A stretch of DNA of 64,000 nt from Lachnospiraceae bacterium (GTDB taxonomy: Bacteria; Bacillota; Clostridia; Lachnospirales; Lachnospiraceae), in assembly GCA_017553505.1 (NCBI GenBank), contig JAFZLD010000006.1, positions 124,001-188,000 of the forward strand, written 5' to 3'. The notes under the pieces were generated by a model. The model made no database searches, had not been told where the DNA came from, and saw nothing but the letters and a program-made list of their open reading frames with translations. How positions within the stretch are numbered: position 1 is the stretch's first letter; every line of letters starts with the position of its first letter. Below are positions 36,722-45,148 of this stretch, one piece after another. Both the position numbers and the translations under genes were made by a program.

Positions 36722-37681
36722 TTACTTATCGACTCTGCAAAGTTCCTTGCCTTCCAAGAACGCTTTGATGTTGTCATAATTAAGCTTCACGCATCTCTCA
36801 CGAGCTTCAACCGATGCCCACGCCAGATGAGGTGTGATAATGAGCTTCGTAGAATCCTTAATCTCGCCGAGGGGATTGTCCTTCGCGATGGGTTCTTTTT
36901 CCAATACATCGAGTCCCGCTGCCGCAATCTCATCACTGACAAGTGCGTCATAAAGATCGTTCTGAACGATTACGGGTCCTCTCGCTACGTTCAAAAGAAT
37001 GGCTGTCTTCTTCATCTTCTTAAGTGCATCTTTATTGATGATGCCTCTGGTAAGATCCGAAAGGGGACAGTGTAATGACAGATAATCCGACTCCTTAACT
37101 AATGTATCGAAGTCAACTCTCTCATATTCTGTTACAGTAGACTTACCGGTTACCGAATAGAAGATTACCTTGCAGCCGAATGCACTCGCAATCTTCGCAA
37201 CTTTTCTGCCGATGTTACCCATACCGATAATTCCCCAGGTCTTACCTGCGAGCTCGGTAAAAGGAAGCTCGAAATATGAAAATCGATTATGGTTAGCATA
37301 CTGACCGCTCTTGACAAACGTGTCATAATGGCTGAGCTTCTCCGAAAGAAACAGAGCCATAGCGAATGTATGCTGAGCAACCATATCGGTGCTGTAATCT
37401 CTTACGTTACATACTCCGATTCCGCGGCTCTTACAATATTCAACGTCGACGTTATCGAAGCCTGTTGCAAATTCACAGATAAGCTTAACGTTCTTCGCAT
37501 CTTTAAGAGTCTCTTCATTTAATCTGCTCTTATTTGCGACAACAATGTCAGCTTCTTTAATCCTCTCTGCTATCTCTTCAAAAGCAGTATTATTATATGC
37601 GGTTACATTGCCGAGTTCGCTGAAGCAATCAATTGATACGTCCATTCCGACGCTGCTACGTTCAAGTACTACAATATTCAC
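36722..37681 (-). CDS. D-isomer-specific 2-hydroxyacid dehydrogenase
   Basis: A 319-residue NAD-dependent oxidoreductase. The Rossmann motif is GIIGMGNIGRKVA, and the catalytic set is Arg in NVARGPV, Glu in LEKEP and His in TPHLAWAS. Closest in feel to glycerate/hydroxypyruvate dehydrogenases; the substrate is not determined. The start is a GTG at 37681 with GGAGGG six bases upstream. It may be the first gene of a transcript with tldD and tldE. Confidence 0.92.
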   Translation of the reverse strand: MNIVVLERSSVGMDVSIDCFSELGNVTAYNNTAFEEIAERIKEADIVVANKSRLNEETLKDAKNVKLICEFATGFDNVDVEYCKSRGIGVCNVRDYSTDMVAQHTFAMALFLSEKLSHYDTFVKSGQYANHNRFSYFELPFTELAGKTWGIIGMGNIGRKVAKIASAFGCKVIFYSVTGKSTVTEYERVDFDTLVKESDYLSLHCPLSDLTRGIINKDALKKMKKTAILLNVARGPVIVQNDLYDALVSDEIAAAGLDVLEKEPIAKDNPLGEIKDSTKLIITPHLAWASVEARERCVKLNYDNIKAFLEGKELCRVDK

Positions 37682-37721
37682 GCTAAGCCCTCCGTTTCGA
37701 TTGATTTTCCCCCTAAGTATA

Positions 37722-37748
37722 CAACAACCCCGAGAAGTTGTCTCGGGG
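37722..37748 (-). terminator. Terminator of the XRE-regulator gene
   Basis: Perfect eight-base arms CCCCGAGA/TCTCGGGG with a five-base loop, followed by TTGTTGT on the minus strand. A possible promoter for the dehydrogenase (GAGACA, 17 bases, TATACT at 37721-37716) has its -35 in this stem. Confidence 0.7.
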
Positions 37749-37777
37749 TCATTAATAATATTTTTCTAAATTATATG

Positions 37778-38764
37778 TTATTCGTCCTTTTTAACAATTG
37801 CATTGAGCATCGTCATTATAGCGGCAAATATCAAGCCGGCTATAGGCCAGATAACCCAGTTACTTTTCCAGTTATCATACACAAATCCCATGTAAAGAAA
37901 AATCGCTGTAACAACCAACCAATATGTTCCGGCAACAGCACCGACAAGCTTGTCACCTTTTTTGTGTTCTTTGCTGTATTCTTTTTCTTTTAGCAAAATC
38001 TTATAGCTGTCGGTAATGGAGCCAATCAATACAAAGATGTATGTTGCCAGAGCTACCATCACAAGAAGCAAGCCAACCATACTGATAATCATCATGGAGG
38101 ATGCACCGATTACTGCCATGATAACAAGCGGAACAGGACATACTACACACAAAAGAACAGCTGCCACAATCATTTTGTTGTAGAATTCTTCCGTCTTAGA
38201 CTTTCTGTCCTTAACCATTCCGTCTACACCGTAAGCGGTTTCAAAGTCTTCTTTAGTCAGATACTCATACTTTTCAGTTTTGATACCATAACCGACAAAG
38301 AGGAACACTGCTACCGCAATACATCCGAATAACGCGCCAAGTCCTATTGCTACCGCAACGTTCTCGGGAATATATCCGGATTCCGAAATTCCCGCAAGTA
38401 CAATTAAAAGAACGGGTGACACTACACACAAAAGAACACCTAACGCAAGCCTGGGTGCCAGCGCCTTCACCGTATCAAGAAACTCATTGGCTTCCTCCAT
38501 GGAAACCTTTCGGATATCGTAATCCTTGTCCTCTGTGTATCCTGTATTCTCTACAGGAGTACCTTCGATTTCATCTCTTAATAAATAATCTGTAGTTACA
38601 TTGAAAAGCTCCGCCATCTTCAATATCTTCTGTAAATCCGGAACCGCCTGAGCGCCTTCCCACTTTGAAACCGACTGTCTTGAAACCGAAAGCTTTTCTG
38701 CCAATTCTTCCTGCGACCAACCGCATCTCTTTCTTTCATTAATAATCTTATCTGCAAGTATCAT
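37778..38764 (-). CDS. XRE-type regulator fused to a six-helix membrane domain
   Basis: A 328-residue protein. Residues 5-62 form a helix-turn-helix of the Cro/CI type (WSQEELAEKLSVSRQSVSKWE). After a linker (about 65-95) come about six hydrophobic segments in three pairs; two of them share the phrase LLCVV-x-PV, which suggests an internal duplication. This would be a DNA-binding protein tied to the membrane. Ligand and targets are unknown; self-regulation is likely given operators in its upstream region. Confidence 0.85.
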   Translation of the reverse strand: MILADKIINERKRCGWSQEELAEKLSVSRQSVSKWEGAQAVPDLQKILKMAELFNVTTDYLLRDEIEGTPVENTGYTEDKDYDIRKVSMEEANEFLDTVKALAPRLALGVLLCVVSPVLLIVLAGISESGYIPENVAVAIGLGALFGCIAVAVFLFVGYGIKTEKYEYLTKEDFETAYGVDGMVKDRKSKTEEFYNKMIVAAVLLCVVCPVPLVIMAVIGASSMMIISMVGLLLVMVALATYIFVLIGSITDSYKILLKEKEYSKEHKKGDKLVGAVAGTYWLVVTAIFLYMGFVYDNWKSNWVIWPIAGLIFAAIMTMLNAIVKKDE

Positions 38765-38841
38765 TTTATGATTCCTTTCTGAAACTGTTTGATTTTGTCT
38801 CGCTTAAGCTAAGTACAATTTATCAATTTATACGGTTGCAG

Positions 38842-38870
38842 GCTATAAAGTTACCTTTTCAATTTGTCAA
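38842..38870 (-). promoter_or_regulatory. Putative promoter of the XRE-regulator gene
   Basis: Minus-strand -35 TTGACA (38870-38865), 17-base spacer, -10 TATAGC (38847-38842), with a leader of about 70 bases. Confidence 0.65.
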
Positions 38871-38921
38871 CCGGCAGTTTACATTTGGGCTGAAATCCCG
38901 CAATTTACGCCATTTTCTCGC

Positions 38922-38937
38922 ATGACACATGTGTCAT
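38922..38937. promoter_or_regulatory. Perfect 16-base palindrome, candidate operator
   Basis: ATGACACATGTGTCAT is fully self-complementary. It lies about 50 bases upstream of the XRE promoter and about 45 bases past the isomerase terminator, so it fits an operator rather than a terminator. Confidence 0.5.
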
Positions 38938-38982
38938 TGTACTCATAACTATCTACATCCTATGATACCTTCTTTTGCAGAT

Positions 38983-39020
38983 AAAAAAAAGGCTCACACC
39001 ACCAAAAAGTGATGTGAGCC
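38983..39020 (-). terminator. Terminator of the sugar isomerase operon
   Basis: Twelve-base arms (39020-39009 with 39002-38991) starting GGCTCACA, one mismatch, six-base loop, then eight T on the minus strand. Confidence 0.92.
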
Positions 39021-39047
39021 CGTTAAATCTAGCTTAATACCTTTATC

Positions 39048-40532
39048 TTATTTGAAAGGGTTCTCTGTAGGATAAGGTAAGGAAGCAGGCTGGTTGTAGT
39101 TGATGTCTTCCATGGGAACGCCAAGGTACTTGAATACTTCGAAGAGAGCCTTGCCGTAGTGACCGAATGCAACGGCACCGTGGTGAGGATAGTTCTTCTG
39201 GATGAGTACGTGACGATAGAAGCGACCCATTTCCTTGATAGCGAATACGCCGATACCACCGAAGGACTTGGTAGCTACGGGAAGTACTTCACCTTCTGCA
39301 ACGTATGCACGAATCTTGCAGTCTGCAGTAGACTGTAAACGATAGAATGTGATGTTGCCGGGAGCGATGTCGCCTTCAAGAGTACCGTTGGTAACTTCGA
39401 TAGGAAGTGCTCTAGCCATGATCTTCTGGTACTTCATTTCAAAAGCTGCAAGCTTCTTGGTGCAGGTGTTACCGCAGTGGAAGCCCATGAATGTATCAGT
39501 GAACTTGTAATCGAATTTGCCTTCGATAGATTCCTTGTACATATCCTTGGGAACGGAGTTGTTAATGTCAAGAAGAGTAACAACGTCGTCAGATACGCAA
39601 GTACCGATGAACTCGGATAAGCATCCGTAAATATCTACTTCACAAGATACGGGAATACCCATACCGGTAAGACGGCTGTTTACGTAGCAAGGTACGAAAC
39701 CGAACTGAGTCTGGAATGCGGGCCAGCACTTACCTGCGATTGCAACGTACTTACGATATCCTCTGTGAGCCTCAACCCAGTCAAGAAGAGTAAGTTCGTA
39801 CTGAGCAAGCTTAGCAAGAACTTCGGGCTTCTTGTTGCCGGCGCCGAGTTCTTCTTCCATTTCCTTAACCTTAGCGGGGATTCTGGAATCGCCTGCGTGC
39901 TTGTTGAAGGATTCAAAAAGGTCAAGCTCGGAGTTCTCTTCGATTTCTACGCCGAGGTTGTAAAGCTGCTGGATAGGAGCGTTACAAGCAAGGAAGTTAA
40001 GAGGTCTGGGGCCGAAAGAAATAATCTTTAACTCGGAAAGACCCTTGATAGCGCGTGCTACGGGGATGAAGTCGTGAATCATATCAGCGCAGTCCTCAGC
40101 ATCGCCAACGGGATACTCAGGGATGTAAGCGCCAACGCTTCTAAGCTTTAAGTTGTAGCTTGCGTTAAGCATACCGCAGTAAGCATCTCCACGGCCGTCC
40201 ATTAAGTCAGCCTGGCTTTCTTCTGCTGCTGCACAGAACATCTTAGGTCCATCGAAGTGCTTAGCAAGTAATGTCTCGGAAATTTCGGGACCGAAGTTAC
40301 CAAGGTATACGCAAAGAGCGTTACAACCTGCTTTCTTAATATCTTCAAGAGCCTGAACCATGTGGATCTCGCTCTCAACGATACATACAGGACACTCGTA
40401 AATGTCAGATGCGTCGTATTTCTTCTTGTAGGCGTCAACTAAAGCTTTACGTCTGTTAACGGAAAGGCTTTCAGGGAAACAGTCACGGCTGACTGCAACA
40501 ATACCTAACTTAATCTTGGGAATGTTATTCAT
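39048..40532 (-). CDS. L-fucose/L-arabinose isomerase-family protein
   Basis: A 494-residue cytoplasmic protein of the fucose/arabinose isomerase fold, which interconverts aldose and ketose sugars using a metal ion. The N-terminal Rossmann-like part carries LCVYLGNFGPE, and the last third has the conserved FHCGNT and HHGAVAFGHYGKALFEV, the latter with candidate metal histidines. The family covers several sugars, so the substrate is open. It is the third gene of an operon with an FGGY kinase and a DUF4867 protein. Confidence 0.82.
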   Translation of the reverse strand: MNNIPKIKLGIVAVSRDCFPESLSVNRRKALVDAYKKKYDASDIYECPVCIVESEIHMVQALEDIKKAGCNALCVYLGNFGPEISETLLAKHFDGPKMFCAAAEESQADLMDGRGDAYCGMLNASYNLKLRSVGAYIPEYPVGDAEDCADMIHDFIPVARAIKGLSELKIISFGPRPLNFLACNAPIQQLYNLGVEIEENSELDLFESFNKHAGDSRIPAKVKEMEEELGAGNKKPEVLAKLAQYELTLLDWVEAHRGYRKYVAIAGKCWPAFQTQFGFVPCYVNSRLTGMGIPVSCEVDIYGCLSEFIGTCVSDDVVTLLDINNSVPKDMYKESIEGKFDYKFTDTFMGFHCGNTCTKKLAAFEMKYQKIMARALPIEVTNGTLEGDIAPGNITFYRLQSTADCKIRAYVAEGEVLPVATKSFGGIGVFAIKEMGRFYRHVLIQKNYPHHGAVAFGHYGKALFEVFKYLGVPMEDINYNQPASLPYPTENPFK

Positions 40533-40582
40533 TTAATAGTCCTCCTTAAATATTTAAATGCGGAAAAATTTCCACATAATAC

Positions 40583-41227
40583 TTACTCGTTAATGTTTAA
40601 GTTCTTACCTTTAAGTCCTAAGAAAGAACCTGCGTCCAACCCACCTTCTTTGTGACCGATAAGCCACTTGTTAACTGCAGTGATGAGAGCATCCTCACTG
40701 GGAGCGGTACCGTCAGCGTTAACCTTAGCGTGAGGTGTGGTAAGAGGTAAGTTCGTTCCCTTGGGAAGAACGATGGATACCTGGAATCCCTTTCCGTCTA
40801 CGCCGCAGGGAGCATAGTGAAGTGTTGTAGCATATACTTCAACAGCGGTTCCTGCAGGTACAAAGAAAGCTTTAACCTTGGAAGTATCAAAGGTGAAATC
40901 CTTCTCAACTTCTCTCTTAAGACCGAGCATTAAAATTGCGTCGGTAGCTGCAACGTTAATCTCTGAATCTCTGTGATATTCAAGAGCGTTCAACATACAG
41001 TTGTGTCCGTTGCAGTAACCAATCTGTACGGGCATCTCGCCGTATACTACGTTAGAGATTTCCTTGGCAACAGAAAGGCTTTCGAGTTCCTTGATGCCGG
41101 GTTCATAAGCTACGCCTTCGGGAACGGGAGTCTTCTTCATAGCCTCAACAAGCTCGGAGAAGTCCACGTTGTCAACTACACGGCCGTATTCATTGAATTC
41201 AGCATCGTTAACAGACCAAATCTTCAT
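40583..41227 (-). CDS. DUF4867 family protein, cupin-like
   Basis: A 214-residue soluble protein that I match to DUF4867. Candidate metal or substrate ligands cluster as in cupins: His75 (NGHN), Glu83 and His85 (LEYHRDSE), Glu89, Glu130 and His137 (TTLHYAP), within a beta-rich middle part (about 60-160). It lies between the kinase (12 bases) and the isomerase (50 bases), so it should act in the same sugar pathway, perhaps as a mutarotase, epimerase or second isomerase. That role is inference from position and residues only. Confidence 0.7.
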   Translation of the reverse strand: MKIWSVNDAEFNEYGRVVDNVDFSELVEAMKKTPVPEGVAYEPGIKELESLSVAKEISNVVYGEMPVQIGYCNGHNCMLNALEYHRDSEINVAATDAILMLGLKREVEKDFTFDTSKVKAFFVPAGTAVEVYATTLHYAPCGVDGKGFQVSIVLPKGTNLPLTTPHAKVNADGTAPSEDALITAVNKWLIGHKEGGLDAGSFLGLKGKNLNINE

Positions 41228-41238
41228 ATCTTTTCTCC

Positions 41239-42708
41239 TTATTTGATAATTTCAAAAACAGGCTTTAAGGCAGGGTAAATCTCCTTAAACTGTTTATATC
41301 TCTCATCATACTTAGCTGCAAGCTCGGGATCGGGCTCTACAGTATCTACGACATGAACGAACTTGGAAGCGATTTCCTCAACTGATGAATACTCACCTGC
41401 CGCAACAGCCGCAAGCATTGCGCCACCCATGCTGGGACCTTCTTCGCTCTCGATAACGTCAACCTTAATGTTAAGAATGTTGGCAATCATCTTCTTCCAA
41501 AGAGGGCTCTTGGCACCGCCGCCGCAGATCTTGGTACGCTCAATCTTGATACCGAGGGACTTGGCAACTTCAAAGGAATCACGAAGCGCAAAAGCAACAC
41601 CTTCCAAAACTGCCTGAGTCATATCTTCTCTTGTGGTATCCATTGTCATACCTACAAAAGTACCTCTTGCATTGGGGTTGTTGTGAGGAGAACGCTCACC
41701 CATAAGGTAAGGAAGGAAGTAAACGTGGTTCTCACCAAGCTTGGTGATACCCTTCTGCTCAGCGCCGTAATCCTTGGTGCCGATGATTTCGTCCATCCAC
41801 CACTTGTTACAGGAAGCTGCGGAAAGCATACATCCCATAAGGTGATAAGTTCCGTCTGCGTGTGCAAAAGAATGTAATGCGTTGTTCTTGTCAACGCCGA
41901 AGTTCTTGGATGAAATAAAGATGGTTCCGCTGGTACCGAGGGAGATGTTACATCTTCCGTCGCCAACAGTACCGGTTCCGACTGCTGCTGCCGCATTGTC
42001 GCCTGCACCTGCAGCTACGATTGTATCCTCAGGGAATCCAAGCTCCTTGGCAATAGCGGGAAGAAGTGTTCCAACCTTCTCATAGCTCTCGTAAATCTTG
42101 GCAAGCCATGATTCCTTAACGGAACAGATTTCACACATTTCCTTGCTCCATGTACGGTTCTTAACGTCAAAAAGAAGCATACCGGAAGCATCTGATACGT
42201 CTGTGCAATGAACACCTGTAAGCTTGTAAGCAAGATAATCCTTGGGAAGCATCATCTTGTCAATCTTGGCGAAATTCTCGGGCTCTTTGTTCTTAACCCA
42301 TAATACCTTGGGTGCGGTAAAGCCGGTAAAAGAAATATTGGCTGTATACTGAGAAAGCTTGTCCTTACCGATTACATTGTTAAGATAGTCGCACTCTTCG
42401 GTGGTACGTCCGTCATTCCAAAGAATAGCGGGACGAATTACGTTGTCATCCTTATCAAGGATTACGAGACCATGCATCTGGCCGCCGAAGCTGATACCGC
42501 GAACCTTAGACTTGTCGATGTCCTTGGTAAGCTCCTTAAGACCTGCCATGCTCTGCTCATACCAATCTTCGGGCTTCTGTTCACTCCAGCCGGGATTGGG
42601 GAAATATAACGGATATTCCTTAGAAACTACGTTACAAATTTTACCTTCGGAATCCATAAGTAATAACTTAACTGCGGATGTTCCGAGGTCGATGCCGATG
42701 TAATACAT
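41239..42708 (-). CDS. FGGY-family sugar kinase, xylulokinase-like
   Basis: A 489-residue two-domain kinase. GIDLGTSAVKLLL at the N-terminus binds phosphate, and GGGAKSPLWKKMIANIL near residue 390 is the second FGGY signature; the spacing and EWQ-type substrate loops are most like XylB. It phosphorylates a ketose made by the isomerase of this operon. First gene of the operon, AGAGGTAAGAG-type site upstream. The exact sugar (xylulose, fuculose or other) is unresolved. Confidence 0.88.
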   Translation of the reverse strand: MYYIGIDLGTSAVKLLLMDSEGKICNVVSKEYPLYFPNPGWSEQKPEDWYEQSMAGLKELTKDIDKSKVRGISFGGQMHGLVILDKDDNVIRPAILWNDGRTTEECDYLNNVIGKDKLSQYTANISFTGFTAPKVLWVKNKEPENFAKIDKMMLPKDYLAYKLTGVHCTDVSDASGMLLFDVKNRTWSKEMCEICSVKESWLAKIYESYEKVGTLLPAIAKELGFPEDTIVAAGAGDNAAAAVGTGTVGDGRCNISLGTSGTIFISSKNFGVDKNNALHSFAHADGTYHLMGCMLSAASCNKWWMDEIIGTKDYGAEQKGITKLGENHVYFLPYLMGERSPHNNPNARGTFVGMTMDTTREDMTQAVLEGVAFALRDSFEVAKSLGIKIERTKICGGGAKSPLWKKMIANILNIKVDVIESEEGPSMGGAMLAAVAAGEYSSVEEIASKFVHVVDTVEPDPELAAKYDERYKQFKEIYPALKPVFEIIK

Positions 42709-42731
42709 ACTCTTACCTCCATTTTACTTCT

Positions 42732-42760
42732 ATTGTAGCCACAAAAGGCCCCCAATACAA
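42732..42760 (-). promoter_or_regulatory. Putative promoter of the FGGY kinase operon
   Basis: Minus-strand -35 TTGTAT (42760-42755), 17-base spacer, -10 TACAAT (42737-42732), 23 bases before the kinase start. Confidence 0.6.
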
Positions 42761-42816
42761 TTCATTTTTGGTTAAAACATATTCAAATGTTGCTATTCTG
42801 ACCGCTATTATAAGTG

Positions 42817-42844
42817 TAAAAAAAGGGTGGACAAAAGTCCACCC
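42817..42844 (-). terminator. Terminator of the six-gene transporter operon
   Basis: Perfect eight-base arms GGGTGGAC/GTCCACCC with a four-base loop and seven T on the minus strand, 36 bases after the last solute-binding gene. Confidence 0.92.
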
Positions 42845-42880
42845 AAATTTTTGTAAAATCTATTAAAACATACAACTTTT

Positions 42881-45148
42881 TTACTGTTTTTCGTTGATGT
42901 ATATATTAGCACGGCTCTGGATAATCTTAGCAACCTCTTCTGCGGTCTTCTGACCCTGGAAGAAAGGCTCCGCATCCTCGGTAATAATGTTCTGAATATC
43001 CTCGCTGTAGCTGCTGATTCTGTCTACAGACTTTACAAATTCCTTAATACCTGCTATCTCAGCTTCGGAGAGGGGTTCGATTACAATTTCCTGACCGTTG
43101 ATGTAGTAAGTATCGTCATATTCAACCTTTTGATTGTTTTCATCCATGTAGTAAGGCTTTTCCGTAGACTGCTTGGCATTCTCATCAAACTGAGCCATGG
43201 AAGCGGGGATTCCCCAGGTAAGCTTCTGCTGGTATTCGTTCGAGTAATAGTACTTCACAAAATCCCATGCCGCATCCTTATAAGCACTCTTGGCCGAAAT
43301 AGCGTAAGAAGCCATAGGATTGATGGAAGAACCGTTTCCTTCCTTGCAAGGATATCCGATAAAGGTTACCGCTTCACCGAAAGTACCTCTGATAAGGTAC
43401 TTAAGCTCTCTTATATCGTAAATAGATGTCGGCGAAAGAACAACTTTATTCTCTCTGTAAGCGGATTCGGCCGACTCATAATCGTAATTCTCCCAATATT
43501 CGTTAGTGTACATTTCTTCAGACTTGGGGAATTCCTTTAAGTACTCAAGAAGTGAAACAAATTCGGGAGTGTCGAAATAACACTTTCCTTTACCGAAATC
43601 CATGTAGTCACTTACGTTAACACTTAAGAAGTTGTAAAGCATATTCTCTCTTGTAGCGTCCGCAAACATGCTCATGCCGGGCTGAAGGGAATTCTTAAAC
43701 TGTAAGAACTCTTCCATTGTCCAGCTGTTTCTGTCGCCGAGAACAGATTTCTTACCTGCTACGGTGCTGATTGTAAAACTCGGTACTATCTCGTAAATCT
43801 TATCATTGTAGGAACTAGCCTTGATAAGGTTGGGGAAAATATCATCAAAATTAATATCGGGGTCATTCTTGATATAATCGGTCAAATCAGCGAAAAGACC
43901 CTTGGAAATATAGTTGTGAATAATGGAAGGATCGTTGGCAATCACAATATCGGGAGCCTGACCGGAAGCAACATCGCTGTTAAACTTCTTAGTACCTGCC
44001 ATCCAGTCTTCTTCGGTATCGTACTGAGAGTAGTCGGTAATTACTATTCTGTACTCGCTGCTTGTTTTGTTAAAAGAAATAACTCTCTTCTTAACATCGG
44101 TATCTACCCAAAGGCAACCGAGAGACAATACCTTCTTATCAACAACGTCCTCGGGAGCAACCTTGGTATACTTACCGTATCTTGCAACATCTCTTCCGTC
44201 GGTGTCATCGTCGTAGTAGTTGTAGAAACCGTAAATTGTATTATCATCCGCAAGATAAATAGTGTTGAATCCCGAAGTAACAATATCCGAATTTACGTAG
44301 TTAAGTAAAGCTCTGGGCGCAGTATCACCGATATTGTATACGTATACCTGAGTGCTGTCGGTCAAAATAAAGTCATATTTGCCACAGCCGTCACGCATAC
44401 CGAAATTGGCCATGCTGAAAGGAATCTGAATCTCTTCGCCACGTTCAAATTTGTTCACATCATATCTGTAAAGCTTGTTGCCGCCTTCTTCCCATGCAAG
44501 CACTGCCACCGAACCGTCTTTGATTTTGTAGAAAGTACCGTCAAAGCTGTCATATGCTTTGCTTCTTACTTCCTTTAAATCCTTGTCGAGTACGATGAAC
44601 TTATCTCCGGTAACCAACAATACATTACCGTCCGAAAGAGTAATAATATCTCTGGTCCATTCGGTCTGATACTTTTCCTTTAAGTTAACGGAAGCCTTCT
44701 CTGCACCCGAAGCATCGCATCTCTTAAGGTAATAGCTGTTCTCGTAAATATAATTATCGGGATCTGAATAATCTTCAAAGCTCTCCGAATAAAGAAGGTA
44801 CACATCTCCTTCTGCAGAAACCGCCATTCTTTCTATCCAGGAGCCTTCTTTGTCAAGCTTGTTGGAAGTCATTCCCGAGCCGTCATAATTGACAGTACCC
44901 CAAACGGAGCTTGCCATACCGTCGGTCTGGTTGTATTTATAGCCGAAGTAATATACCTTATCAGCTGAAAAATAGCTGTTATACACGCTTAAATCATCGG
45001 AAAACTTGATATTAAGCATTTCCTCTTTATAAACTGTGTTCTTGTCTATGGTAGCTGTCTGCTTCCCCTTCTTTTGGCACGCTGCCAAAGGAAGAATCAT
45101 GACAAAAATCAGCACCATGCAAAGCGCAAATCTTTTAATTGATTTCAT
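42881..45148 (-). CDS. Solute-binding lipoprotein with N-terminal beta-propeller-like module (copy 2)
   Basis: A 755-residue lipoprotein with signal peptide and lipobox LAAC (Cys24). Residues about 45-335 show repeated blade-like strands ending in Asp-Gly turns (SAEGDVYLLY, LSDGNVLLVT, KIKDGSVAVLAW, LADDNTIYGFY), as in beta-propellers. From about 338 a type 1 extracellular sugar-binding domain follows, opening SLGCLWVDTDVKKRVISFN and containing GQAPDIVIAND. Normal sugar-binding proteins are about 430 residues. It overlaps the MacB-like gene by 14 bases and is last in the operon; a longer paralogue is first. Confidence 0.82.
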   Translation of the reverse strand: MKSIKRFALCMVLIFVMILPLAACQKKGKQTATIDKNTVYKEEMLNIKFSDDLSVYNSYFSADKVYYFGYKYNQTDGMASSVWGTVNYDGSGMTSNKLDKEGSWIERMAVSAEGDVYLLYSESFEDYSDPDNYIYENSYYLKRCDASGAEKASVNLKEKYQTEWTRDIITLSDGNVLLVTGDKFIVLDKDLKEVRSKAYDSFDGTFYKIKDGSVAVLAWEEGGNKLYRYDVNKFERGEEIQIPFSMANFGMRDGCGKYDFILTDSTQVYVYNIGDTAPRALLNYVNSDIVTSGFNTIYLADDNTIYGFYNYYDDDTDGRDVARYGKYTKVAPEDVVDKKVLSLGCLWVDTDVKKRVISFNKTSSEYRIVITDYSQYDTEEDWMAGTKKFNSDVASGQAPDIVIANDPSIIHNYISKGLFADLTDYIKNDPDINFDDIFPNLIKASSYNDKIYEIVPSFTISTVAGKKSVLGDRNSWTMEEFLQFKNSLQPGMSMFADATRENMLYNFLSVNVSDYMDFGKGKCYFDTPEFVSLLEYLKEFPKSEEMYTNEYWENYDYESAESAYRENKVVLSPTSIYDIRELKYLIRGTFGEAVTFIGYPCKEGNGSSINPMASYAISAKSAYKDAAWDFVKYYYSNEYQQKLTWGIPASMAQFDENAKQSTEKPYYMDENNQKVEYDDTYYINGQEIVIEPLSEAEIAGIKEFVKSVDRISSYSEDIQNIITEDAEPFFQGQKTAEEVAKIIQSRANIYINEKQ

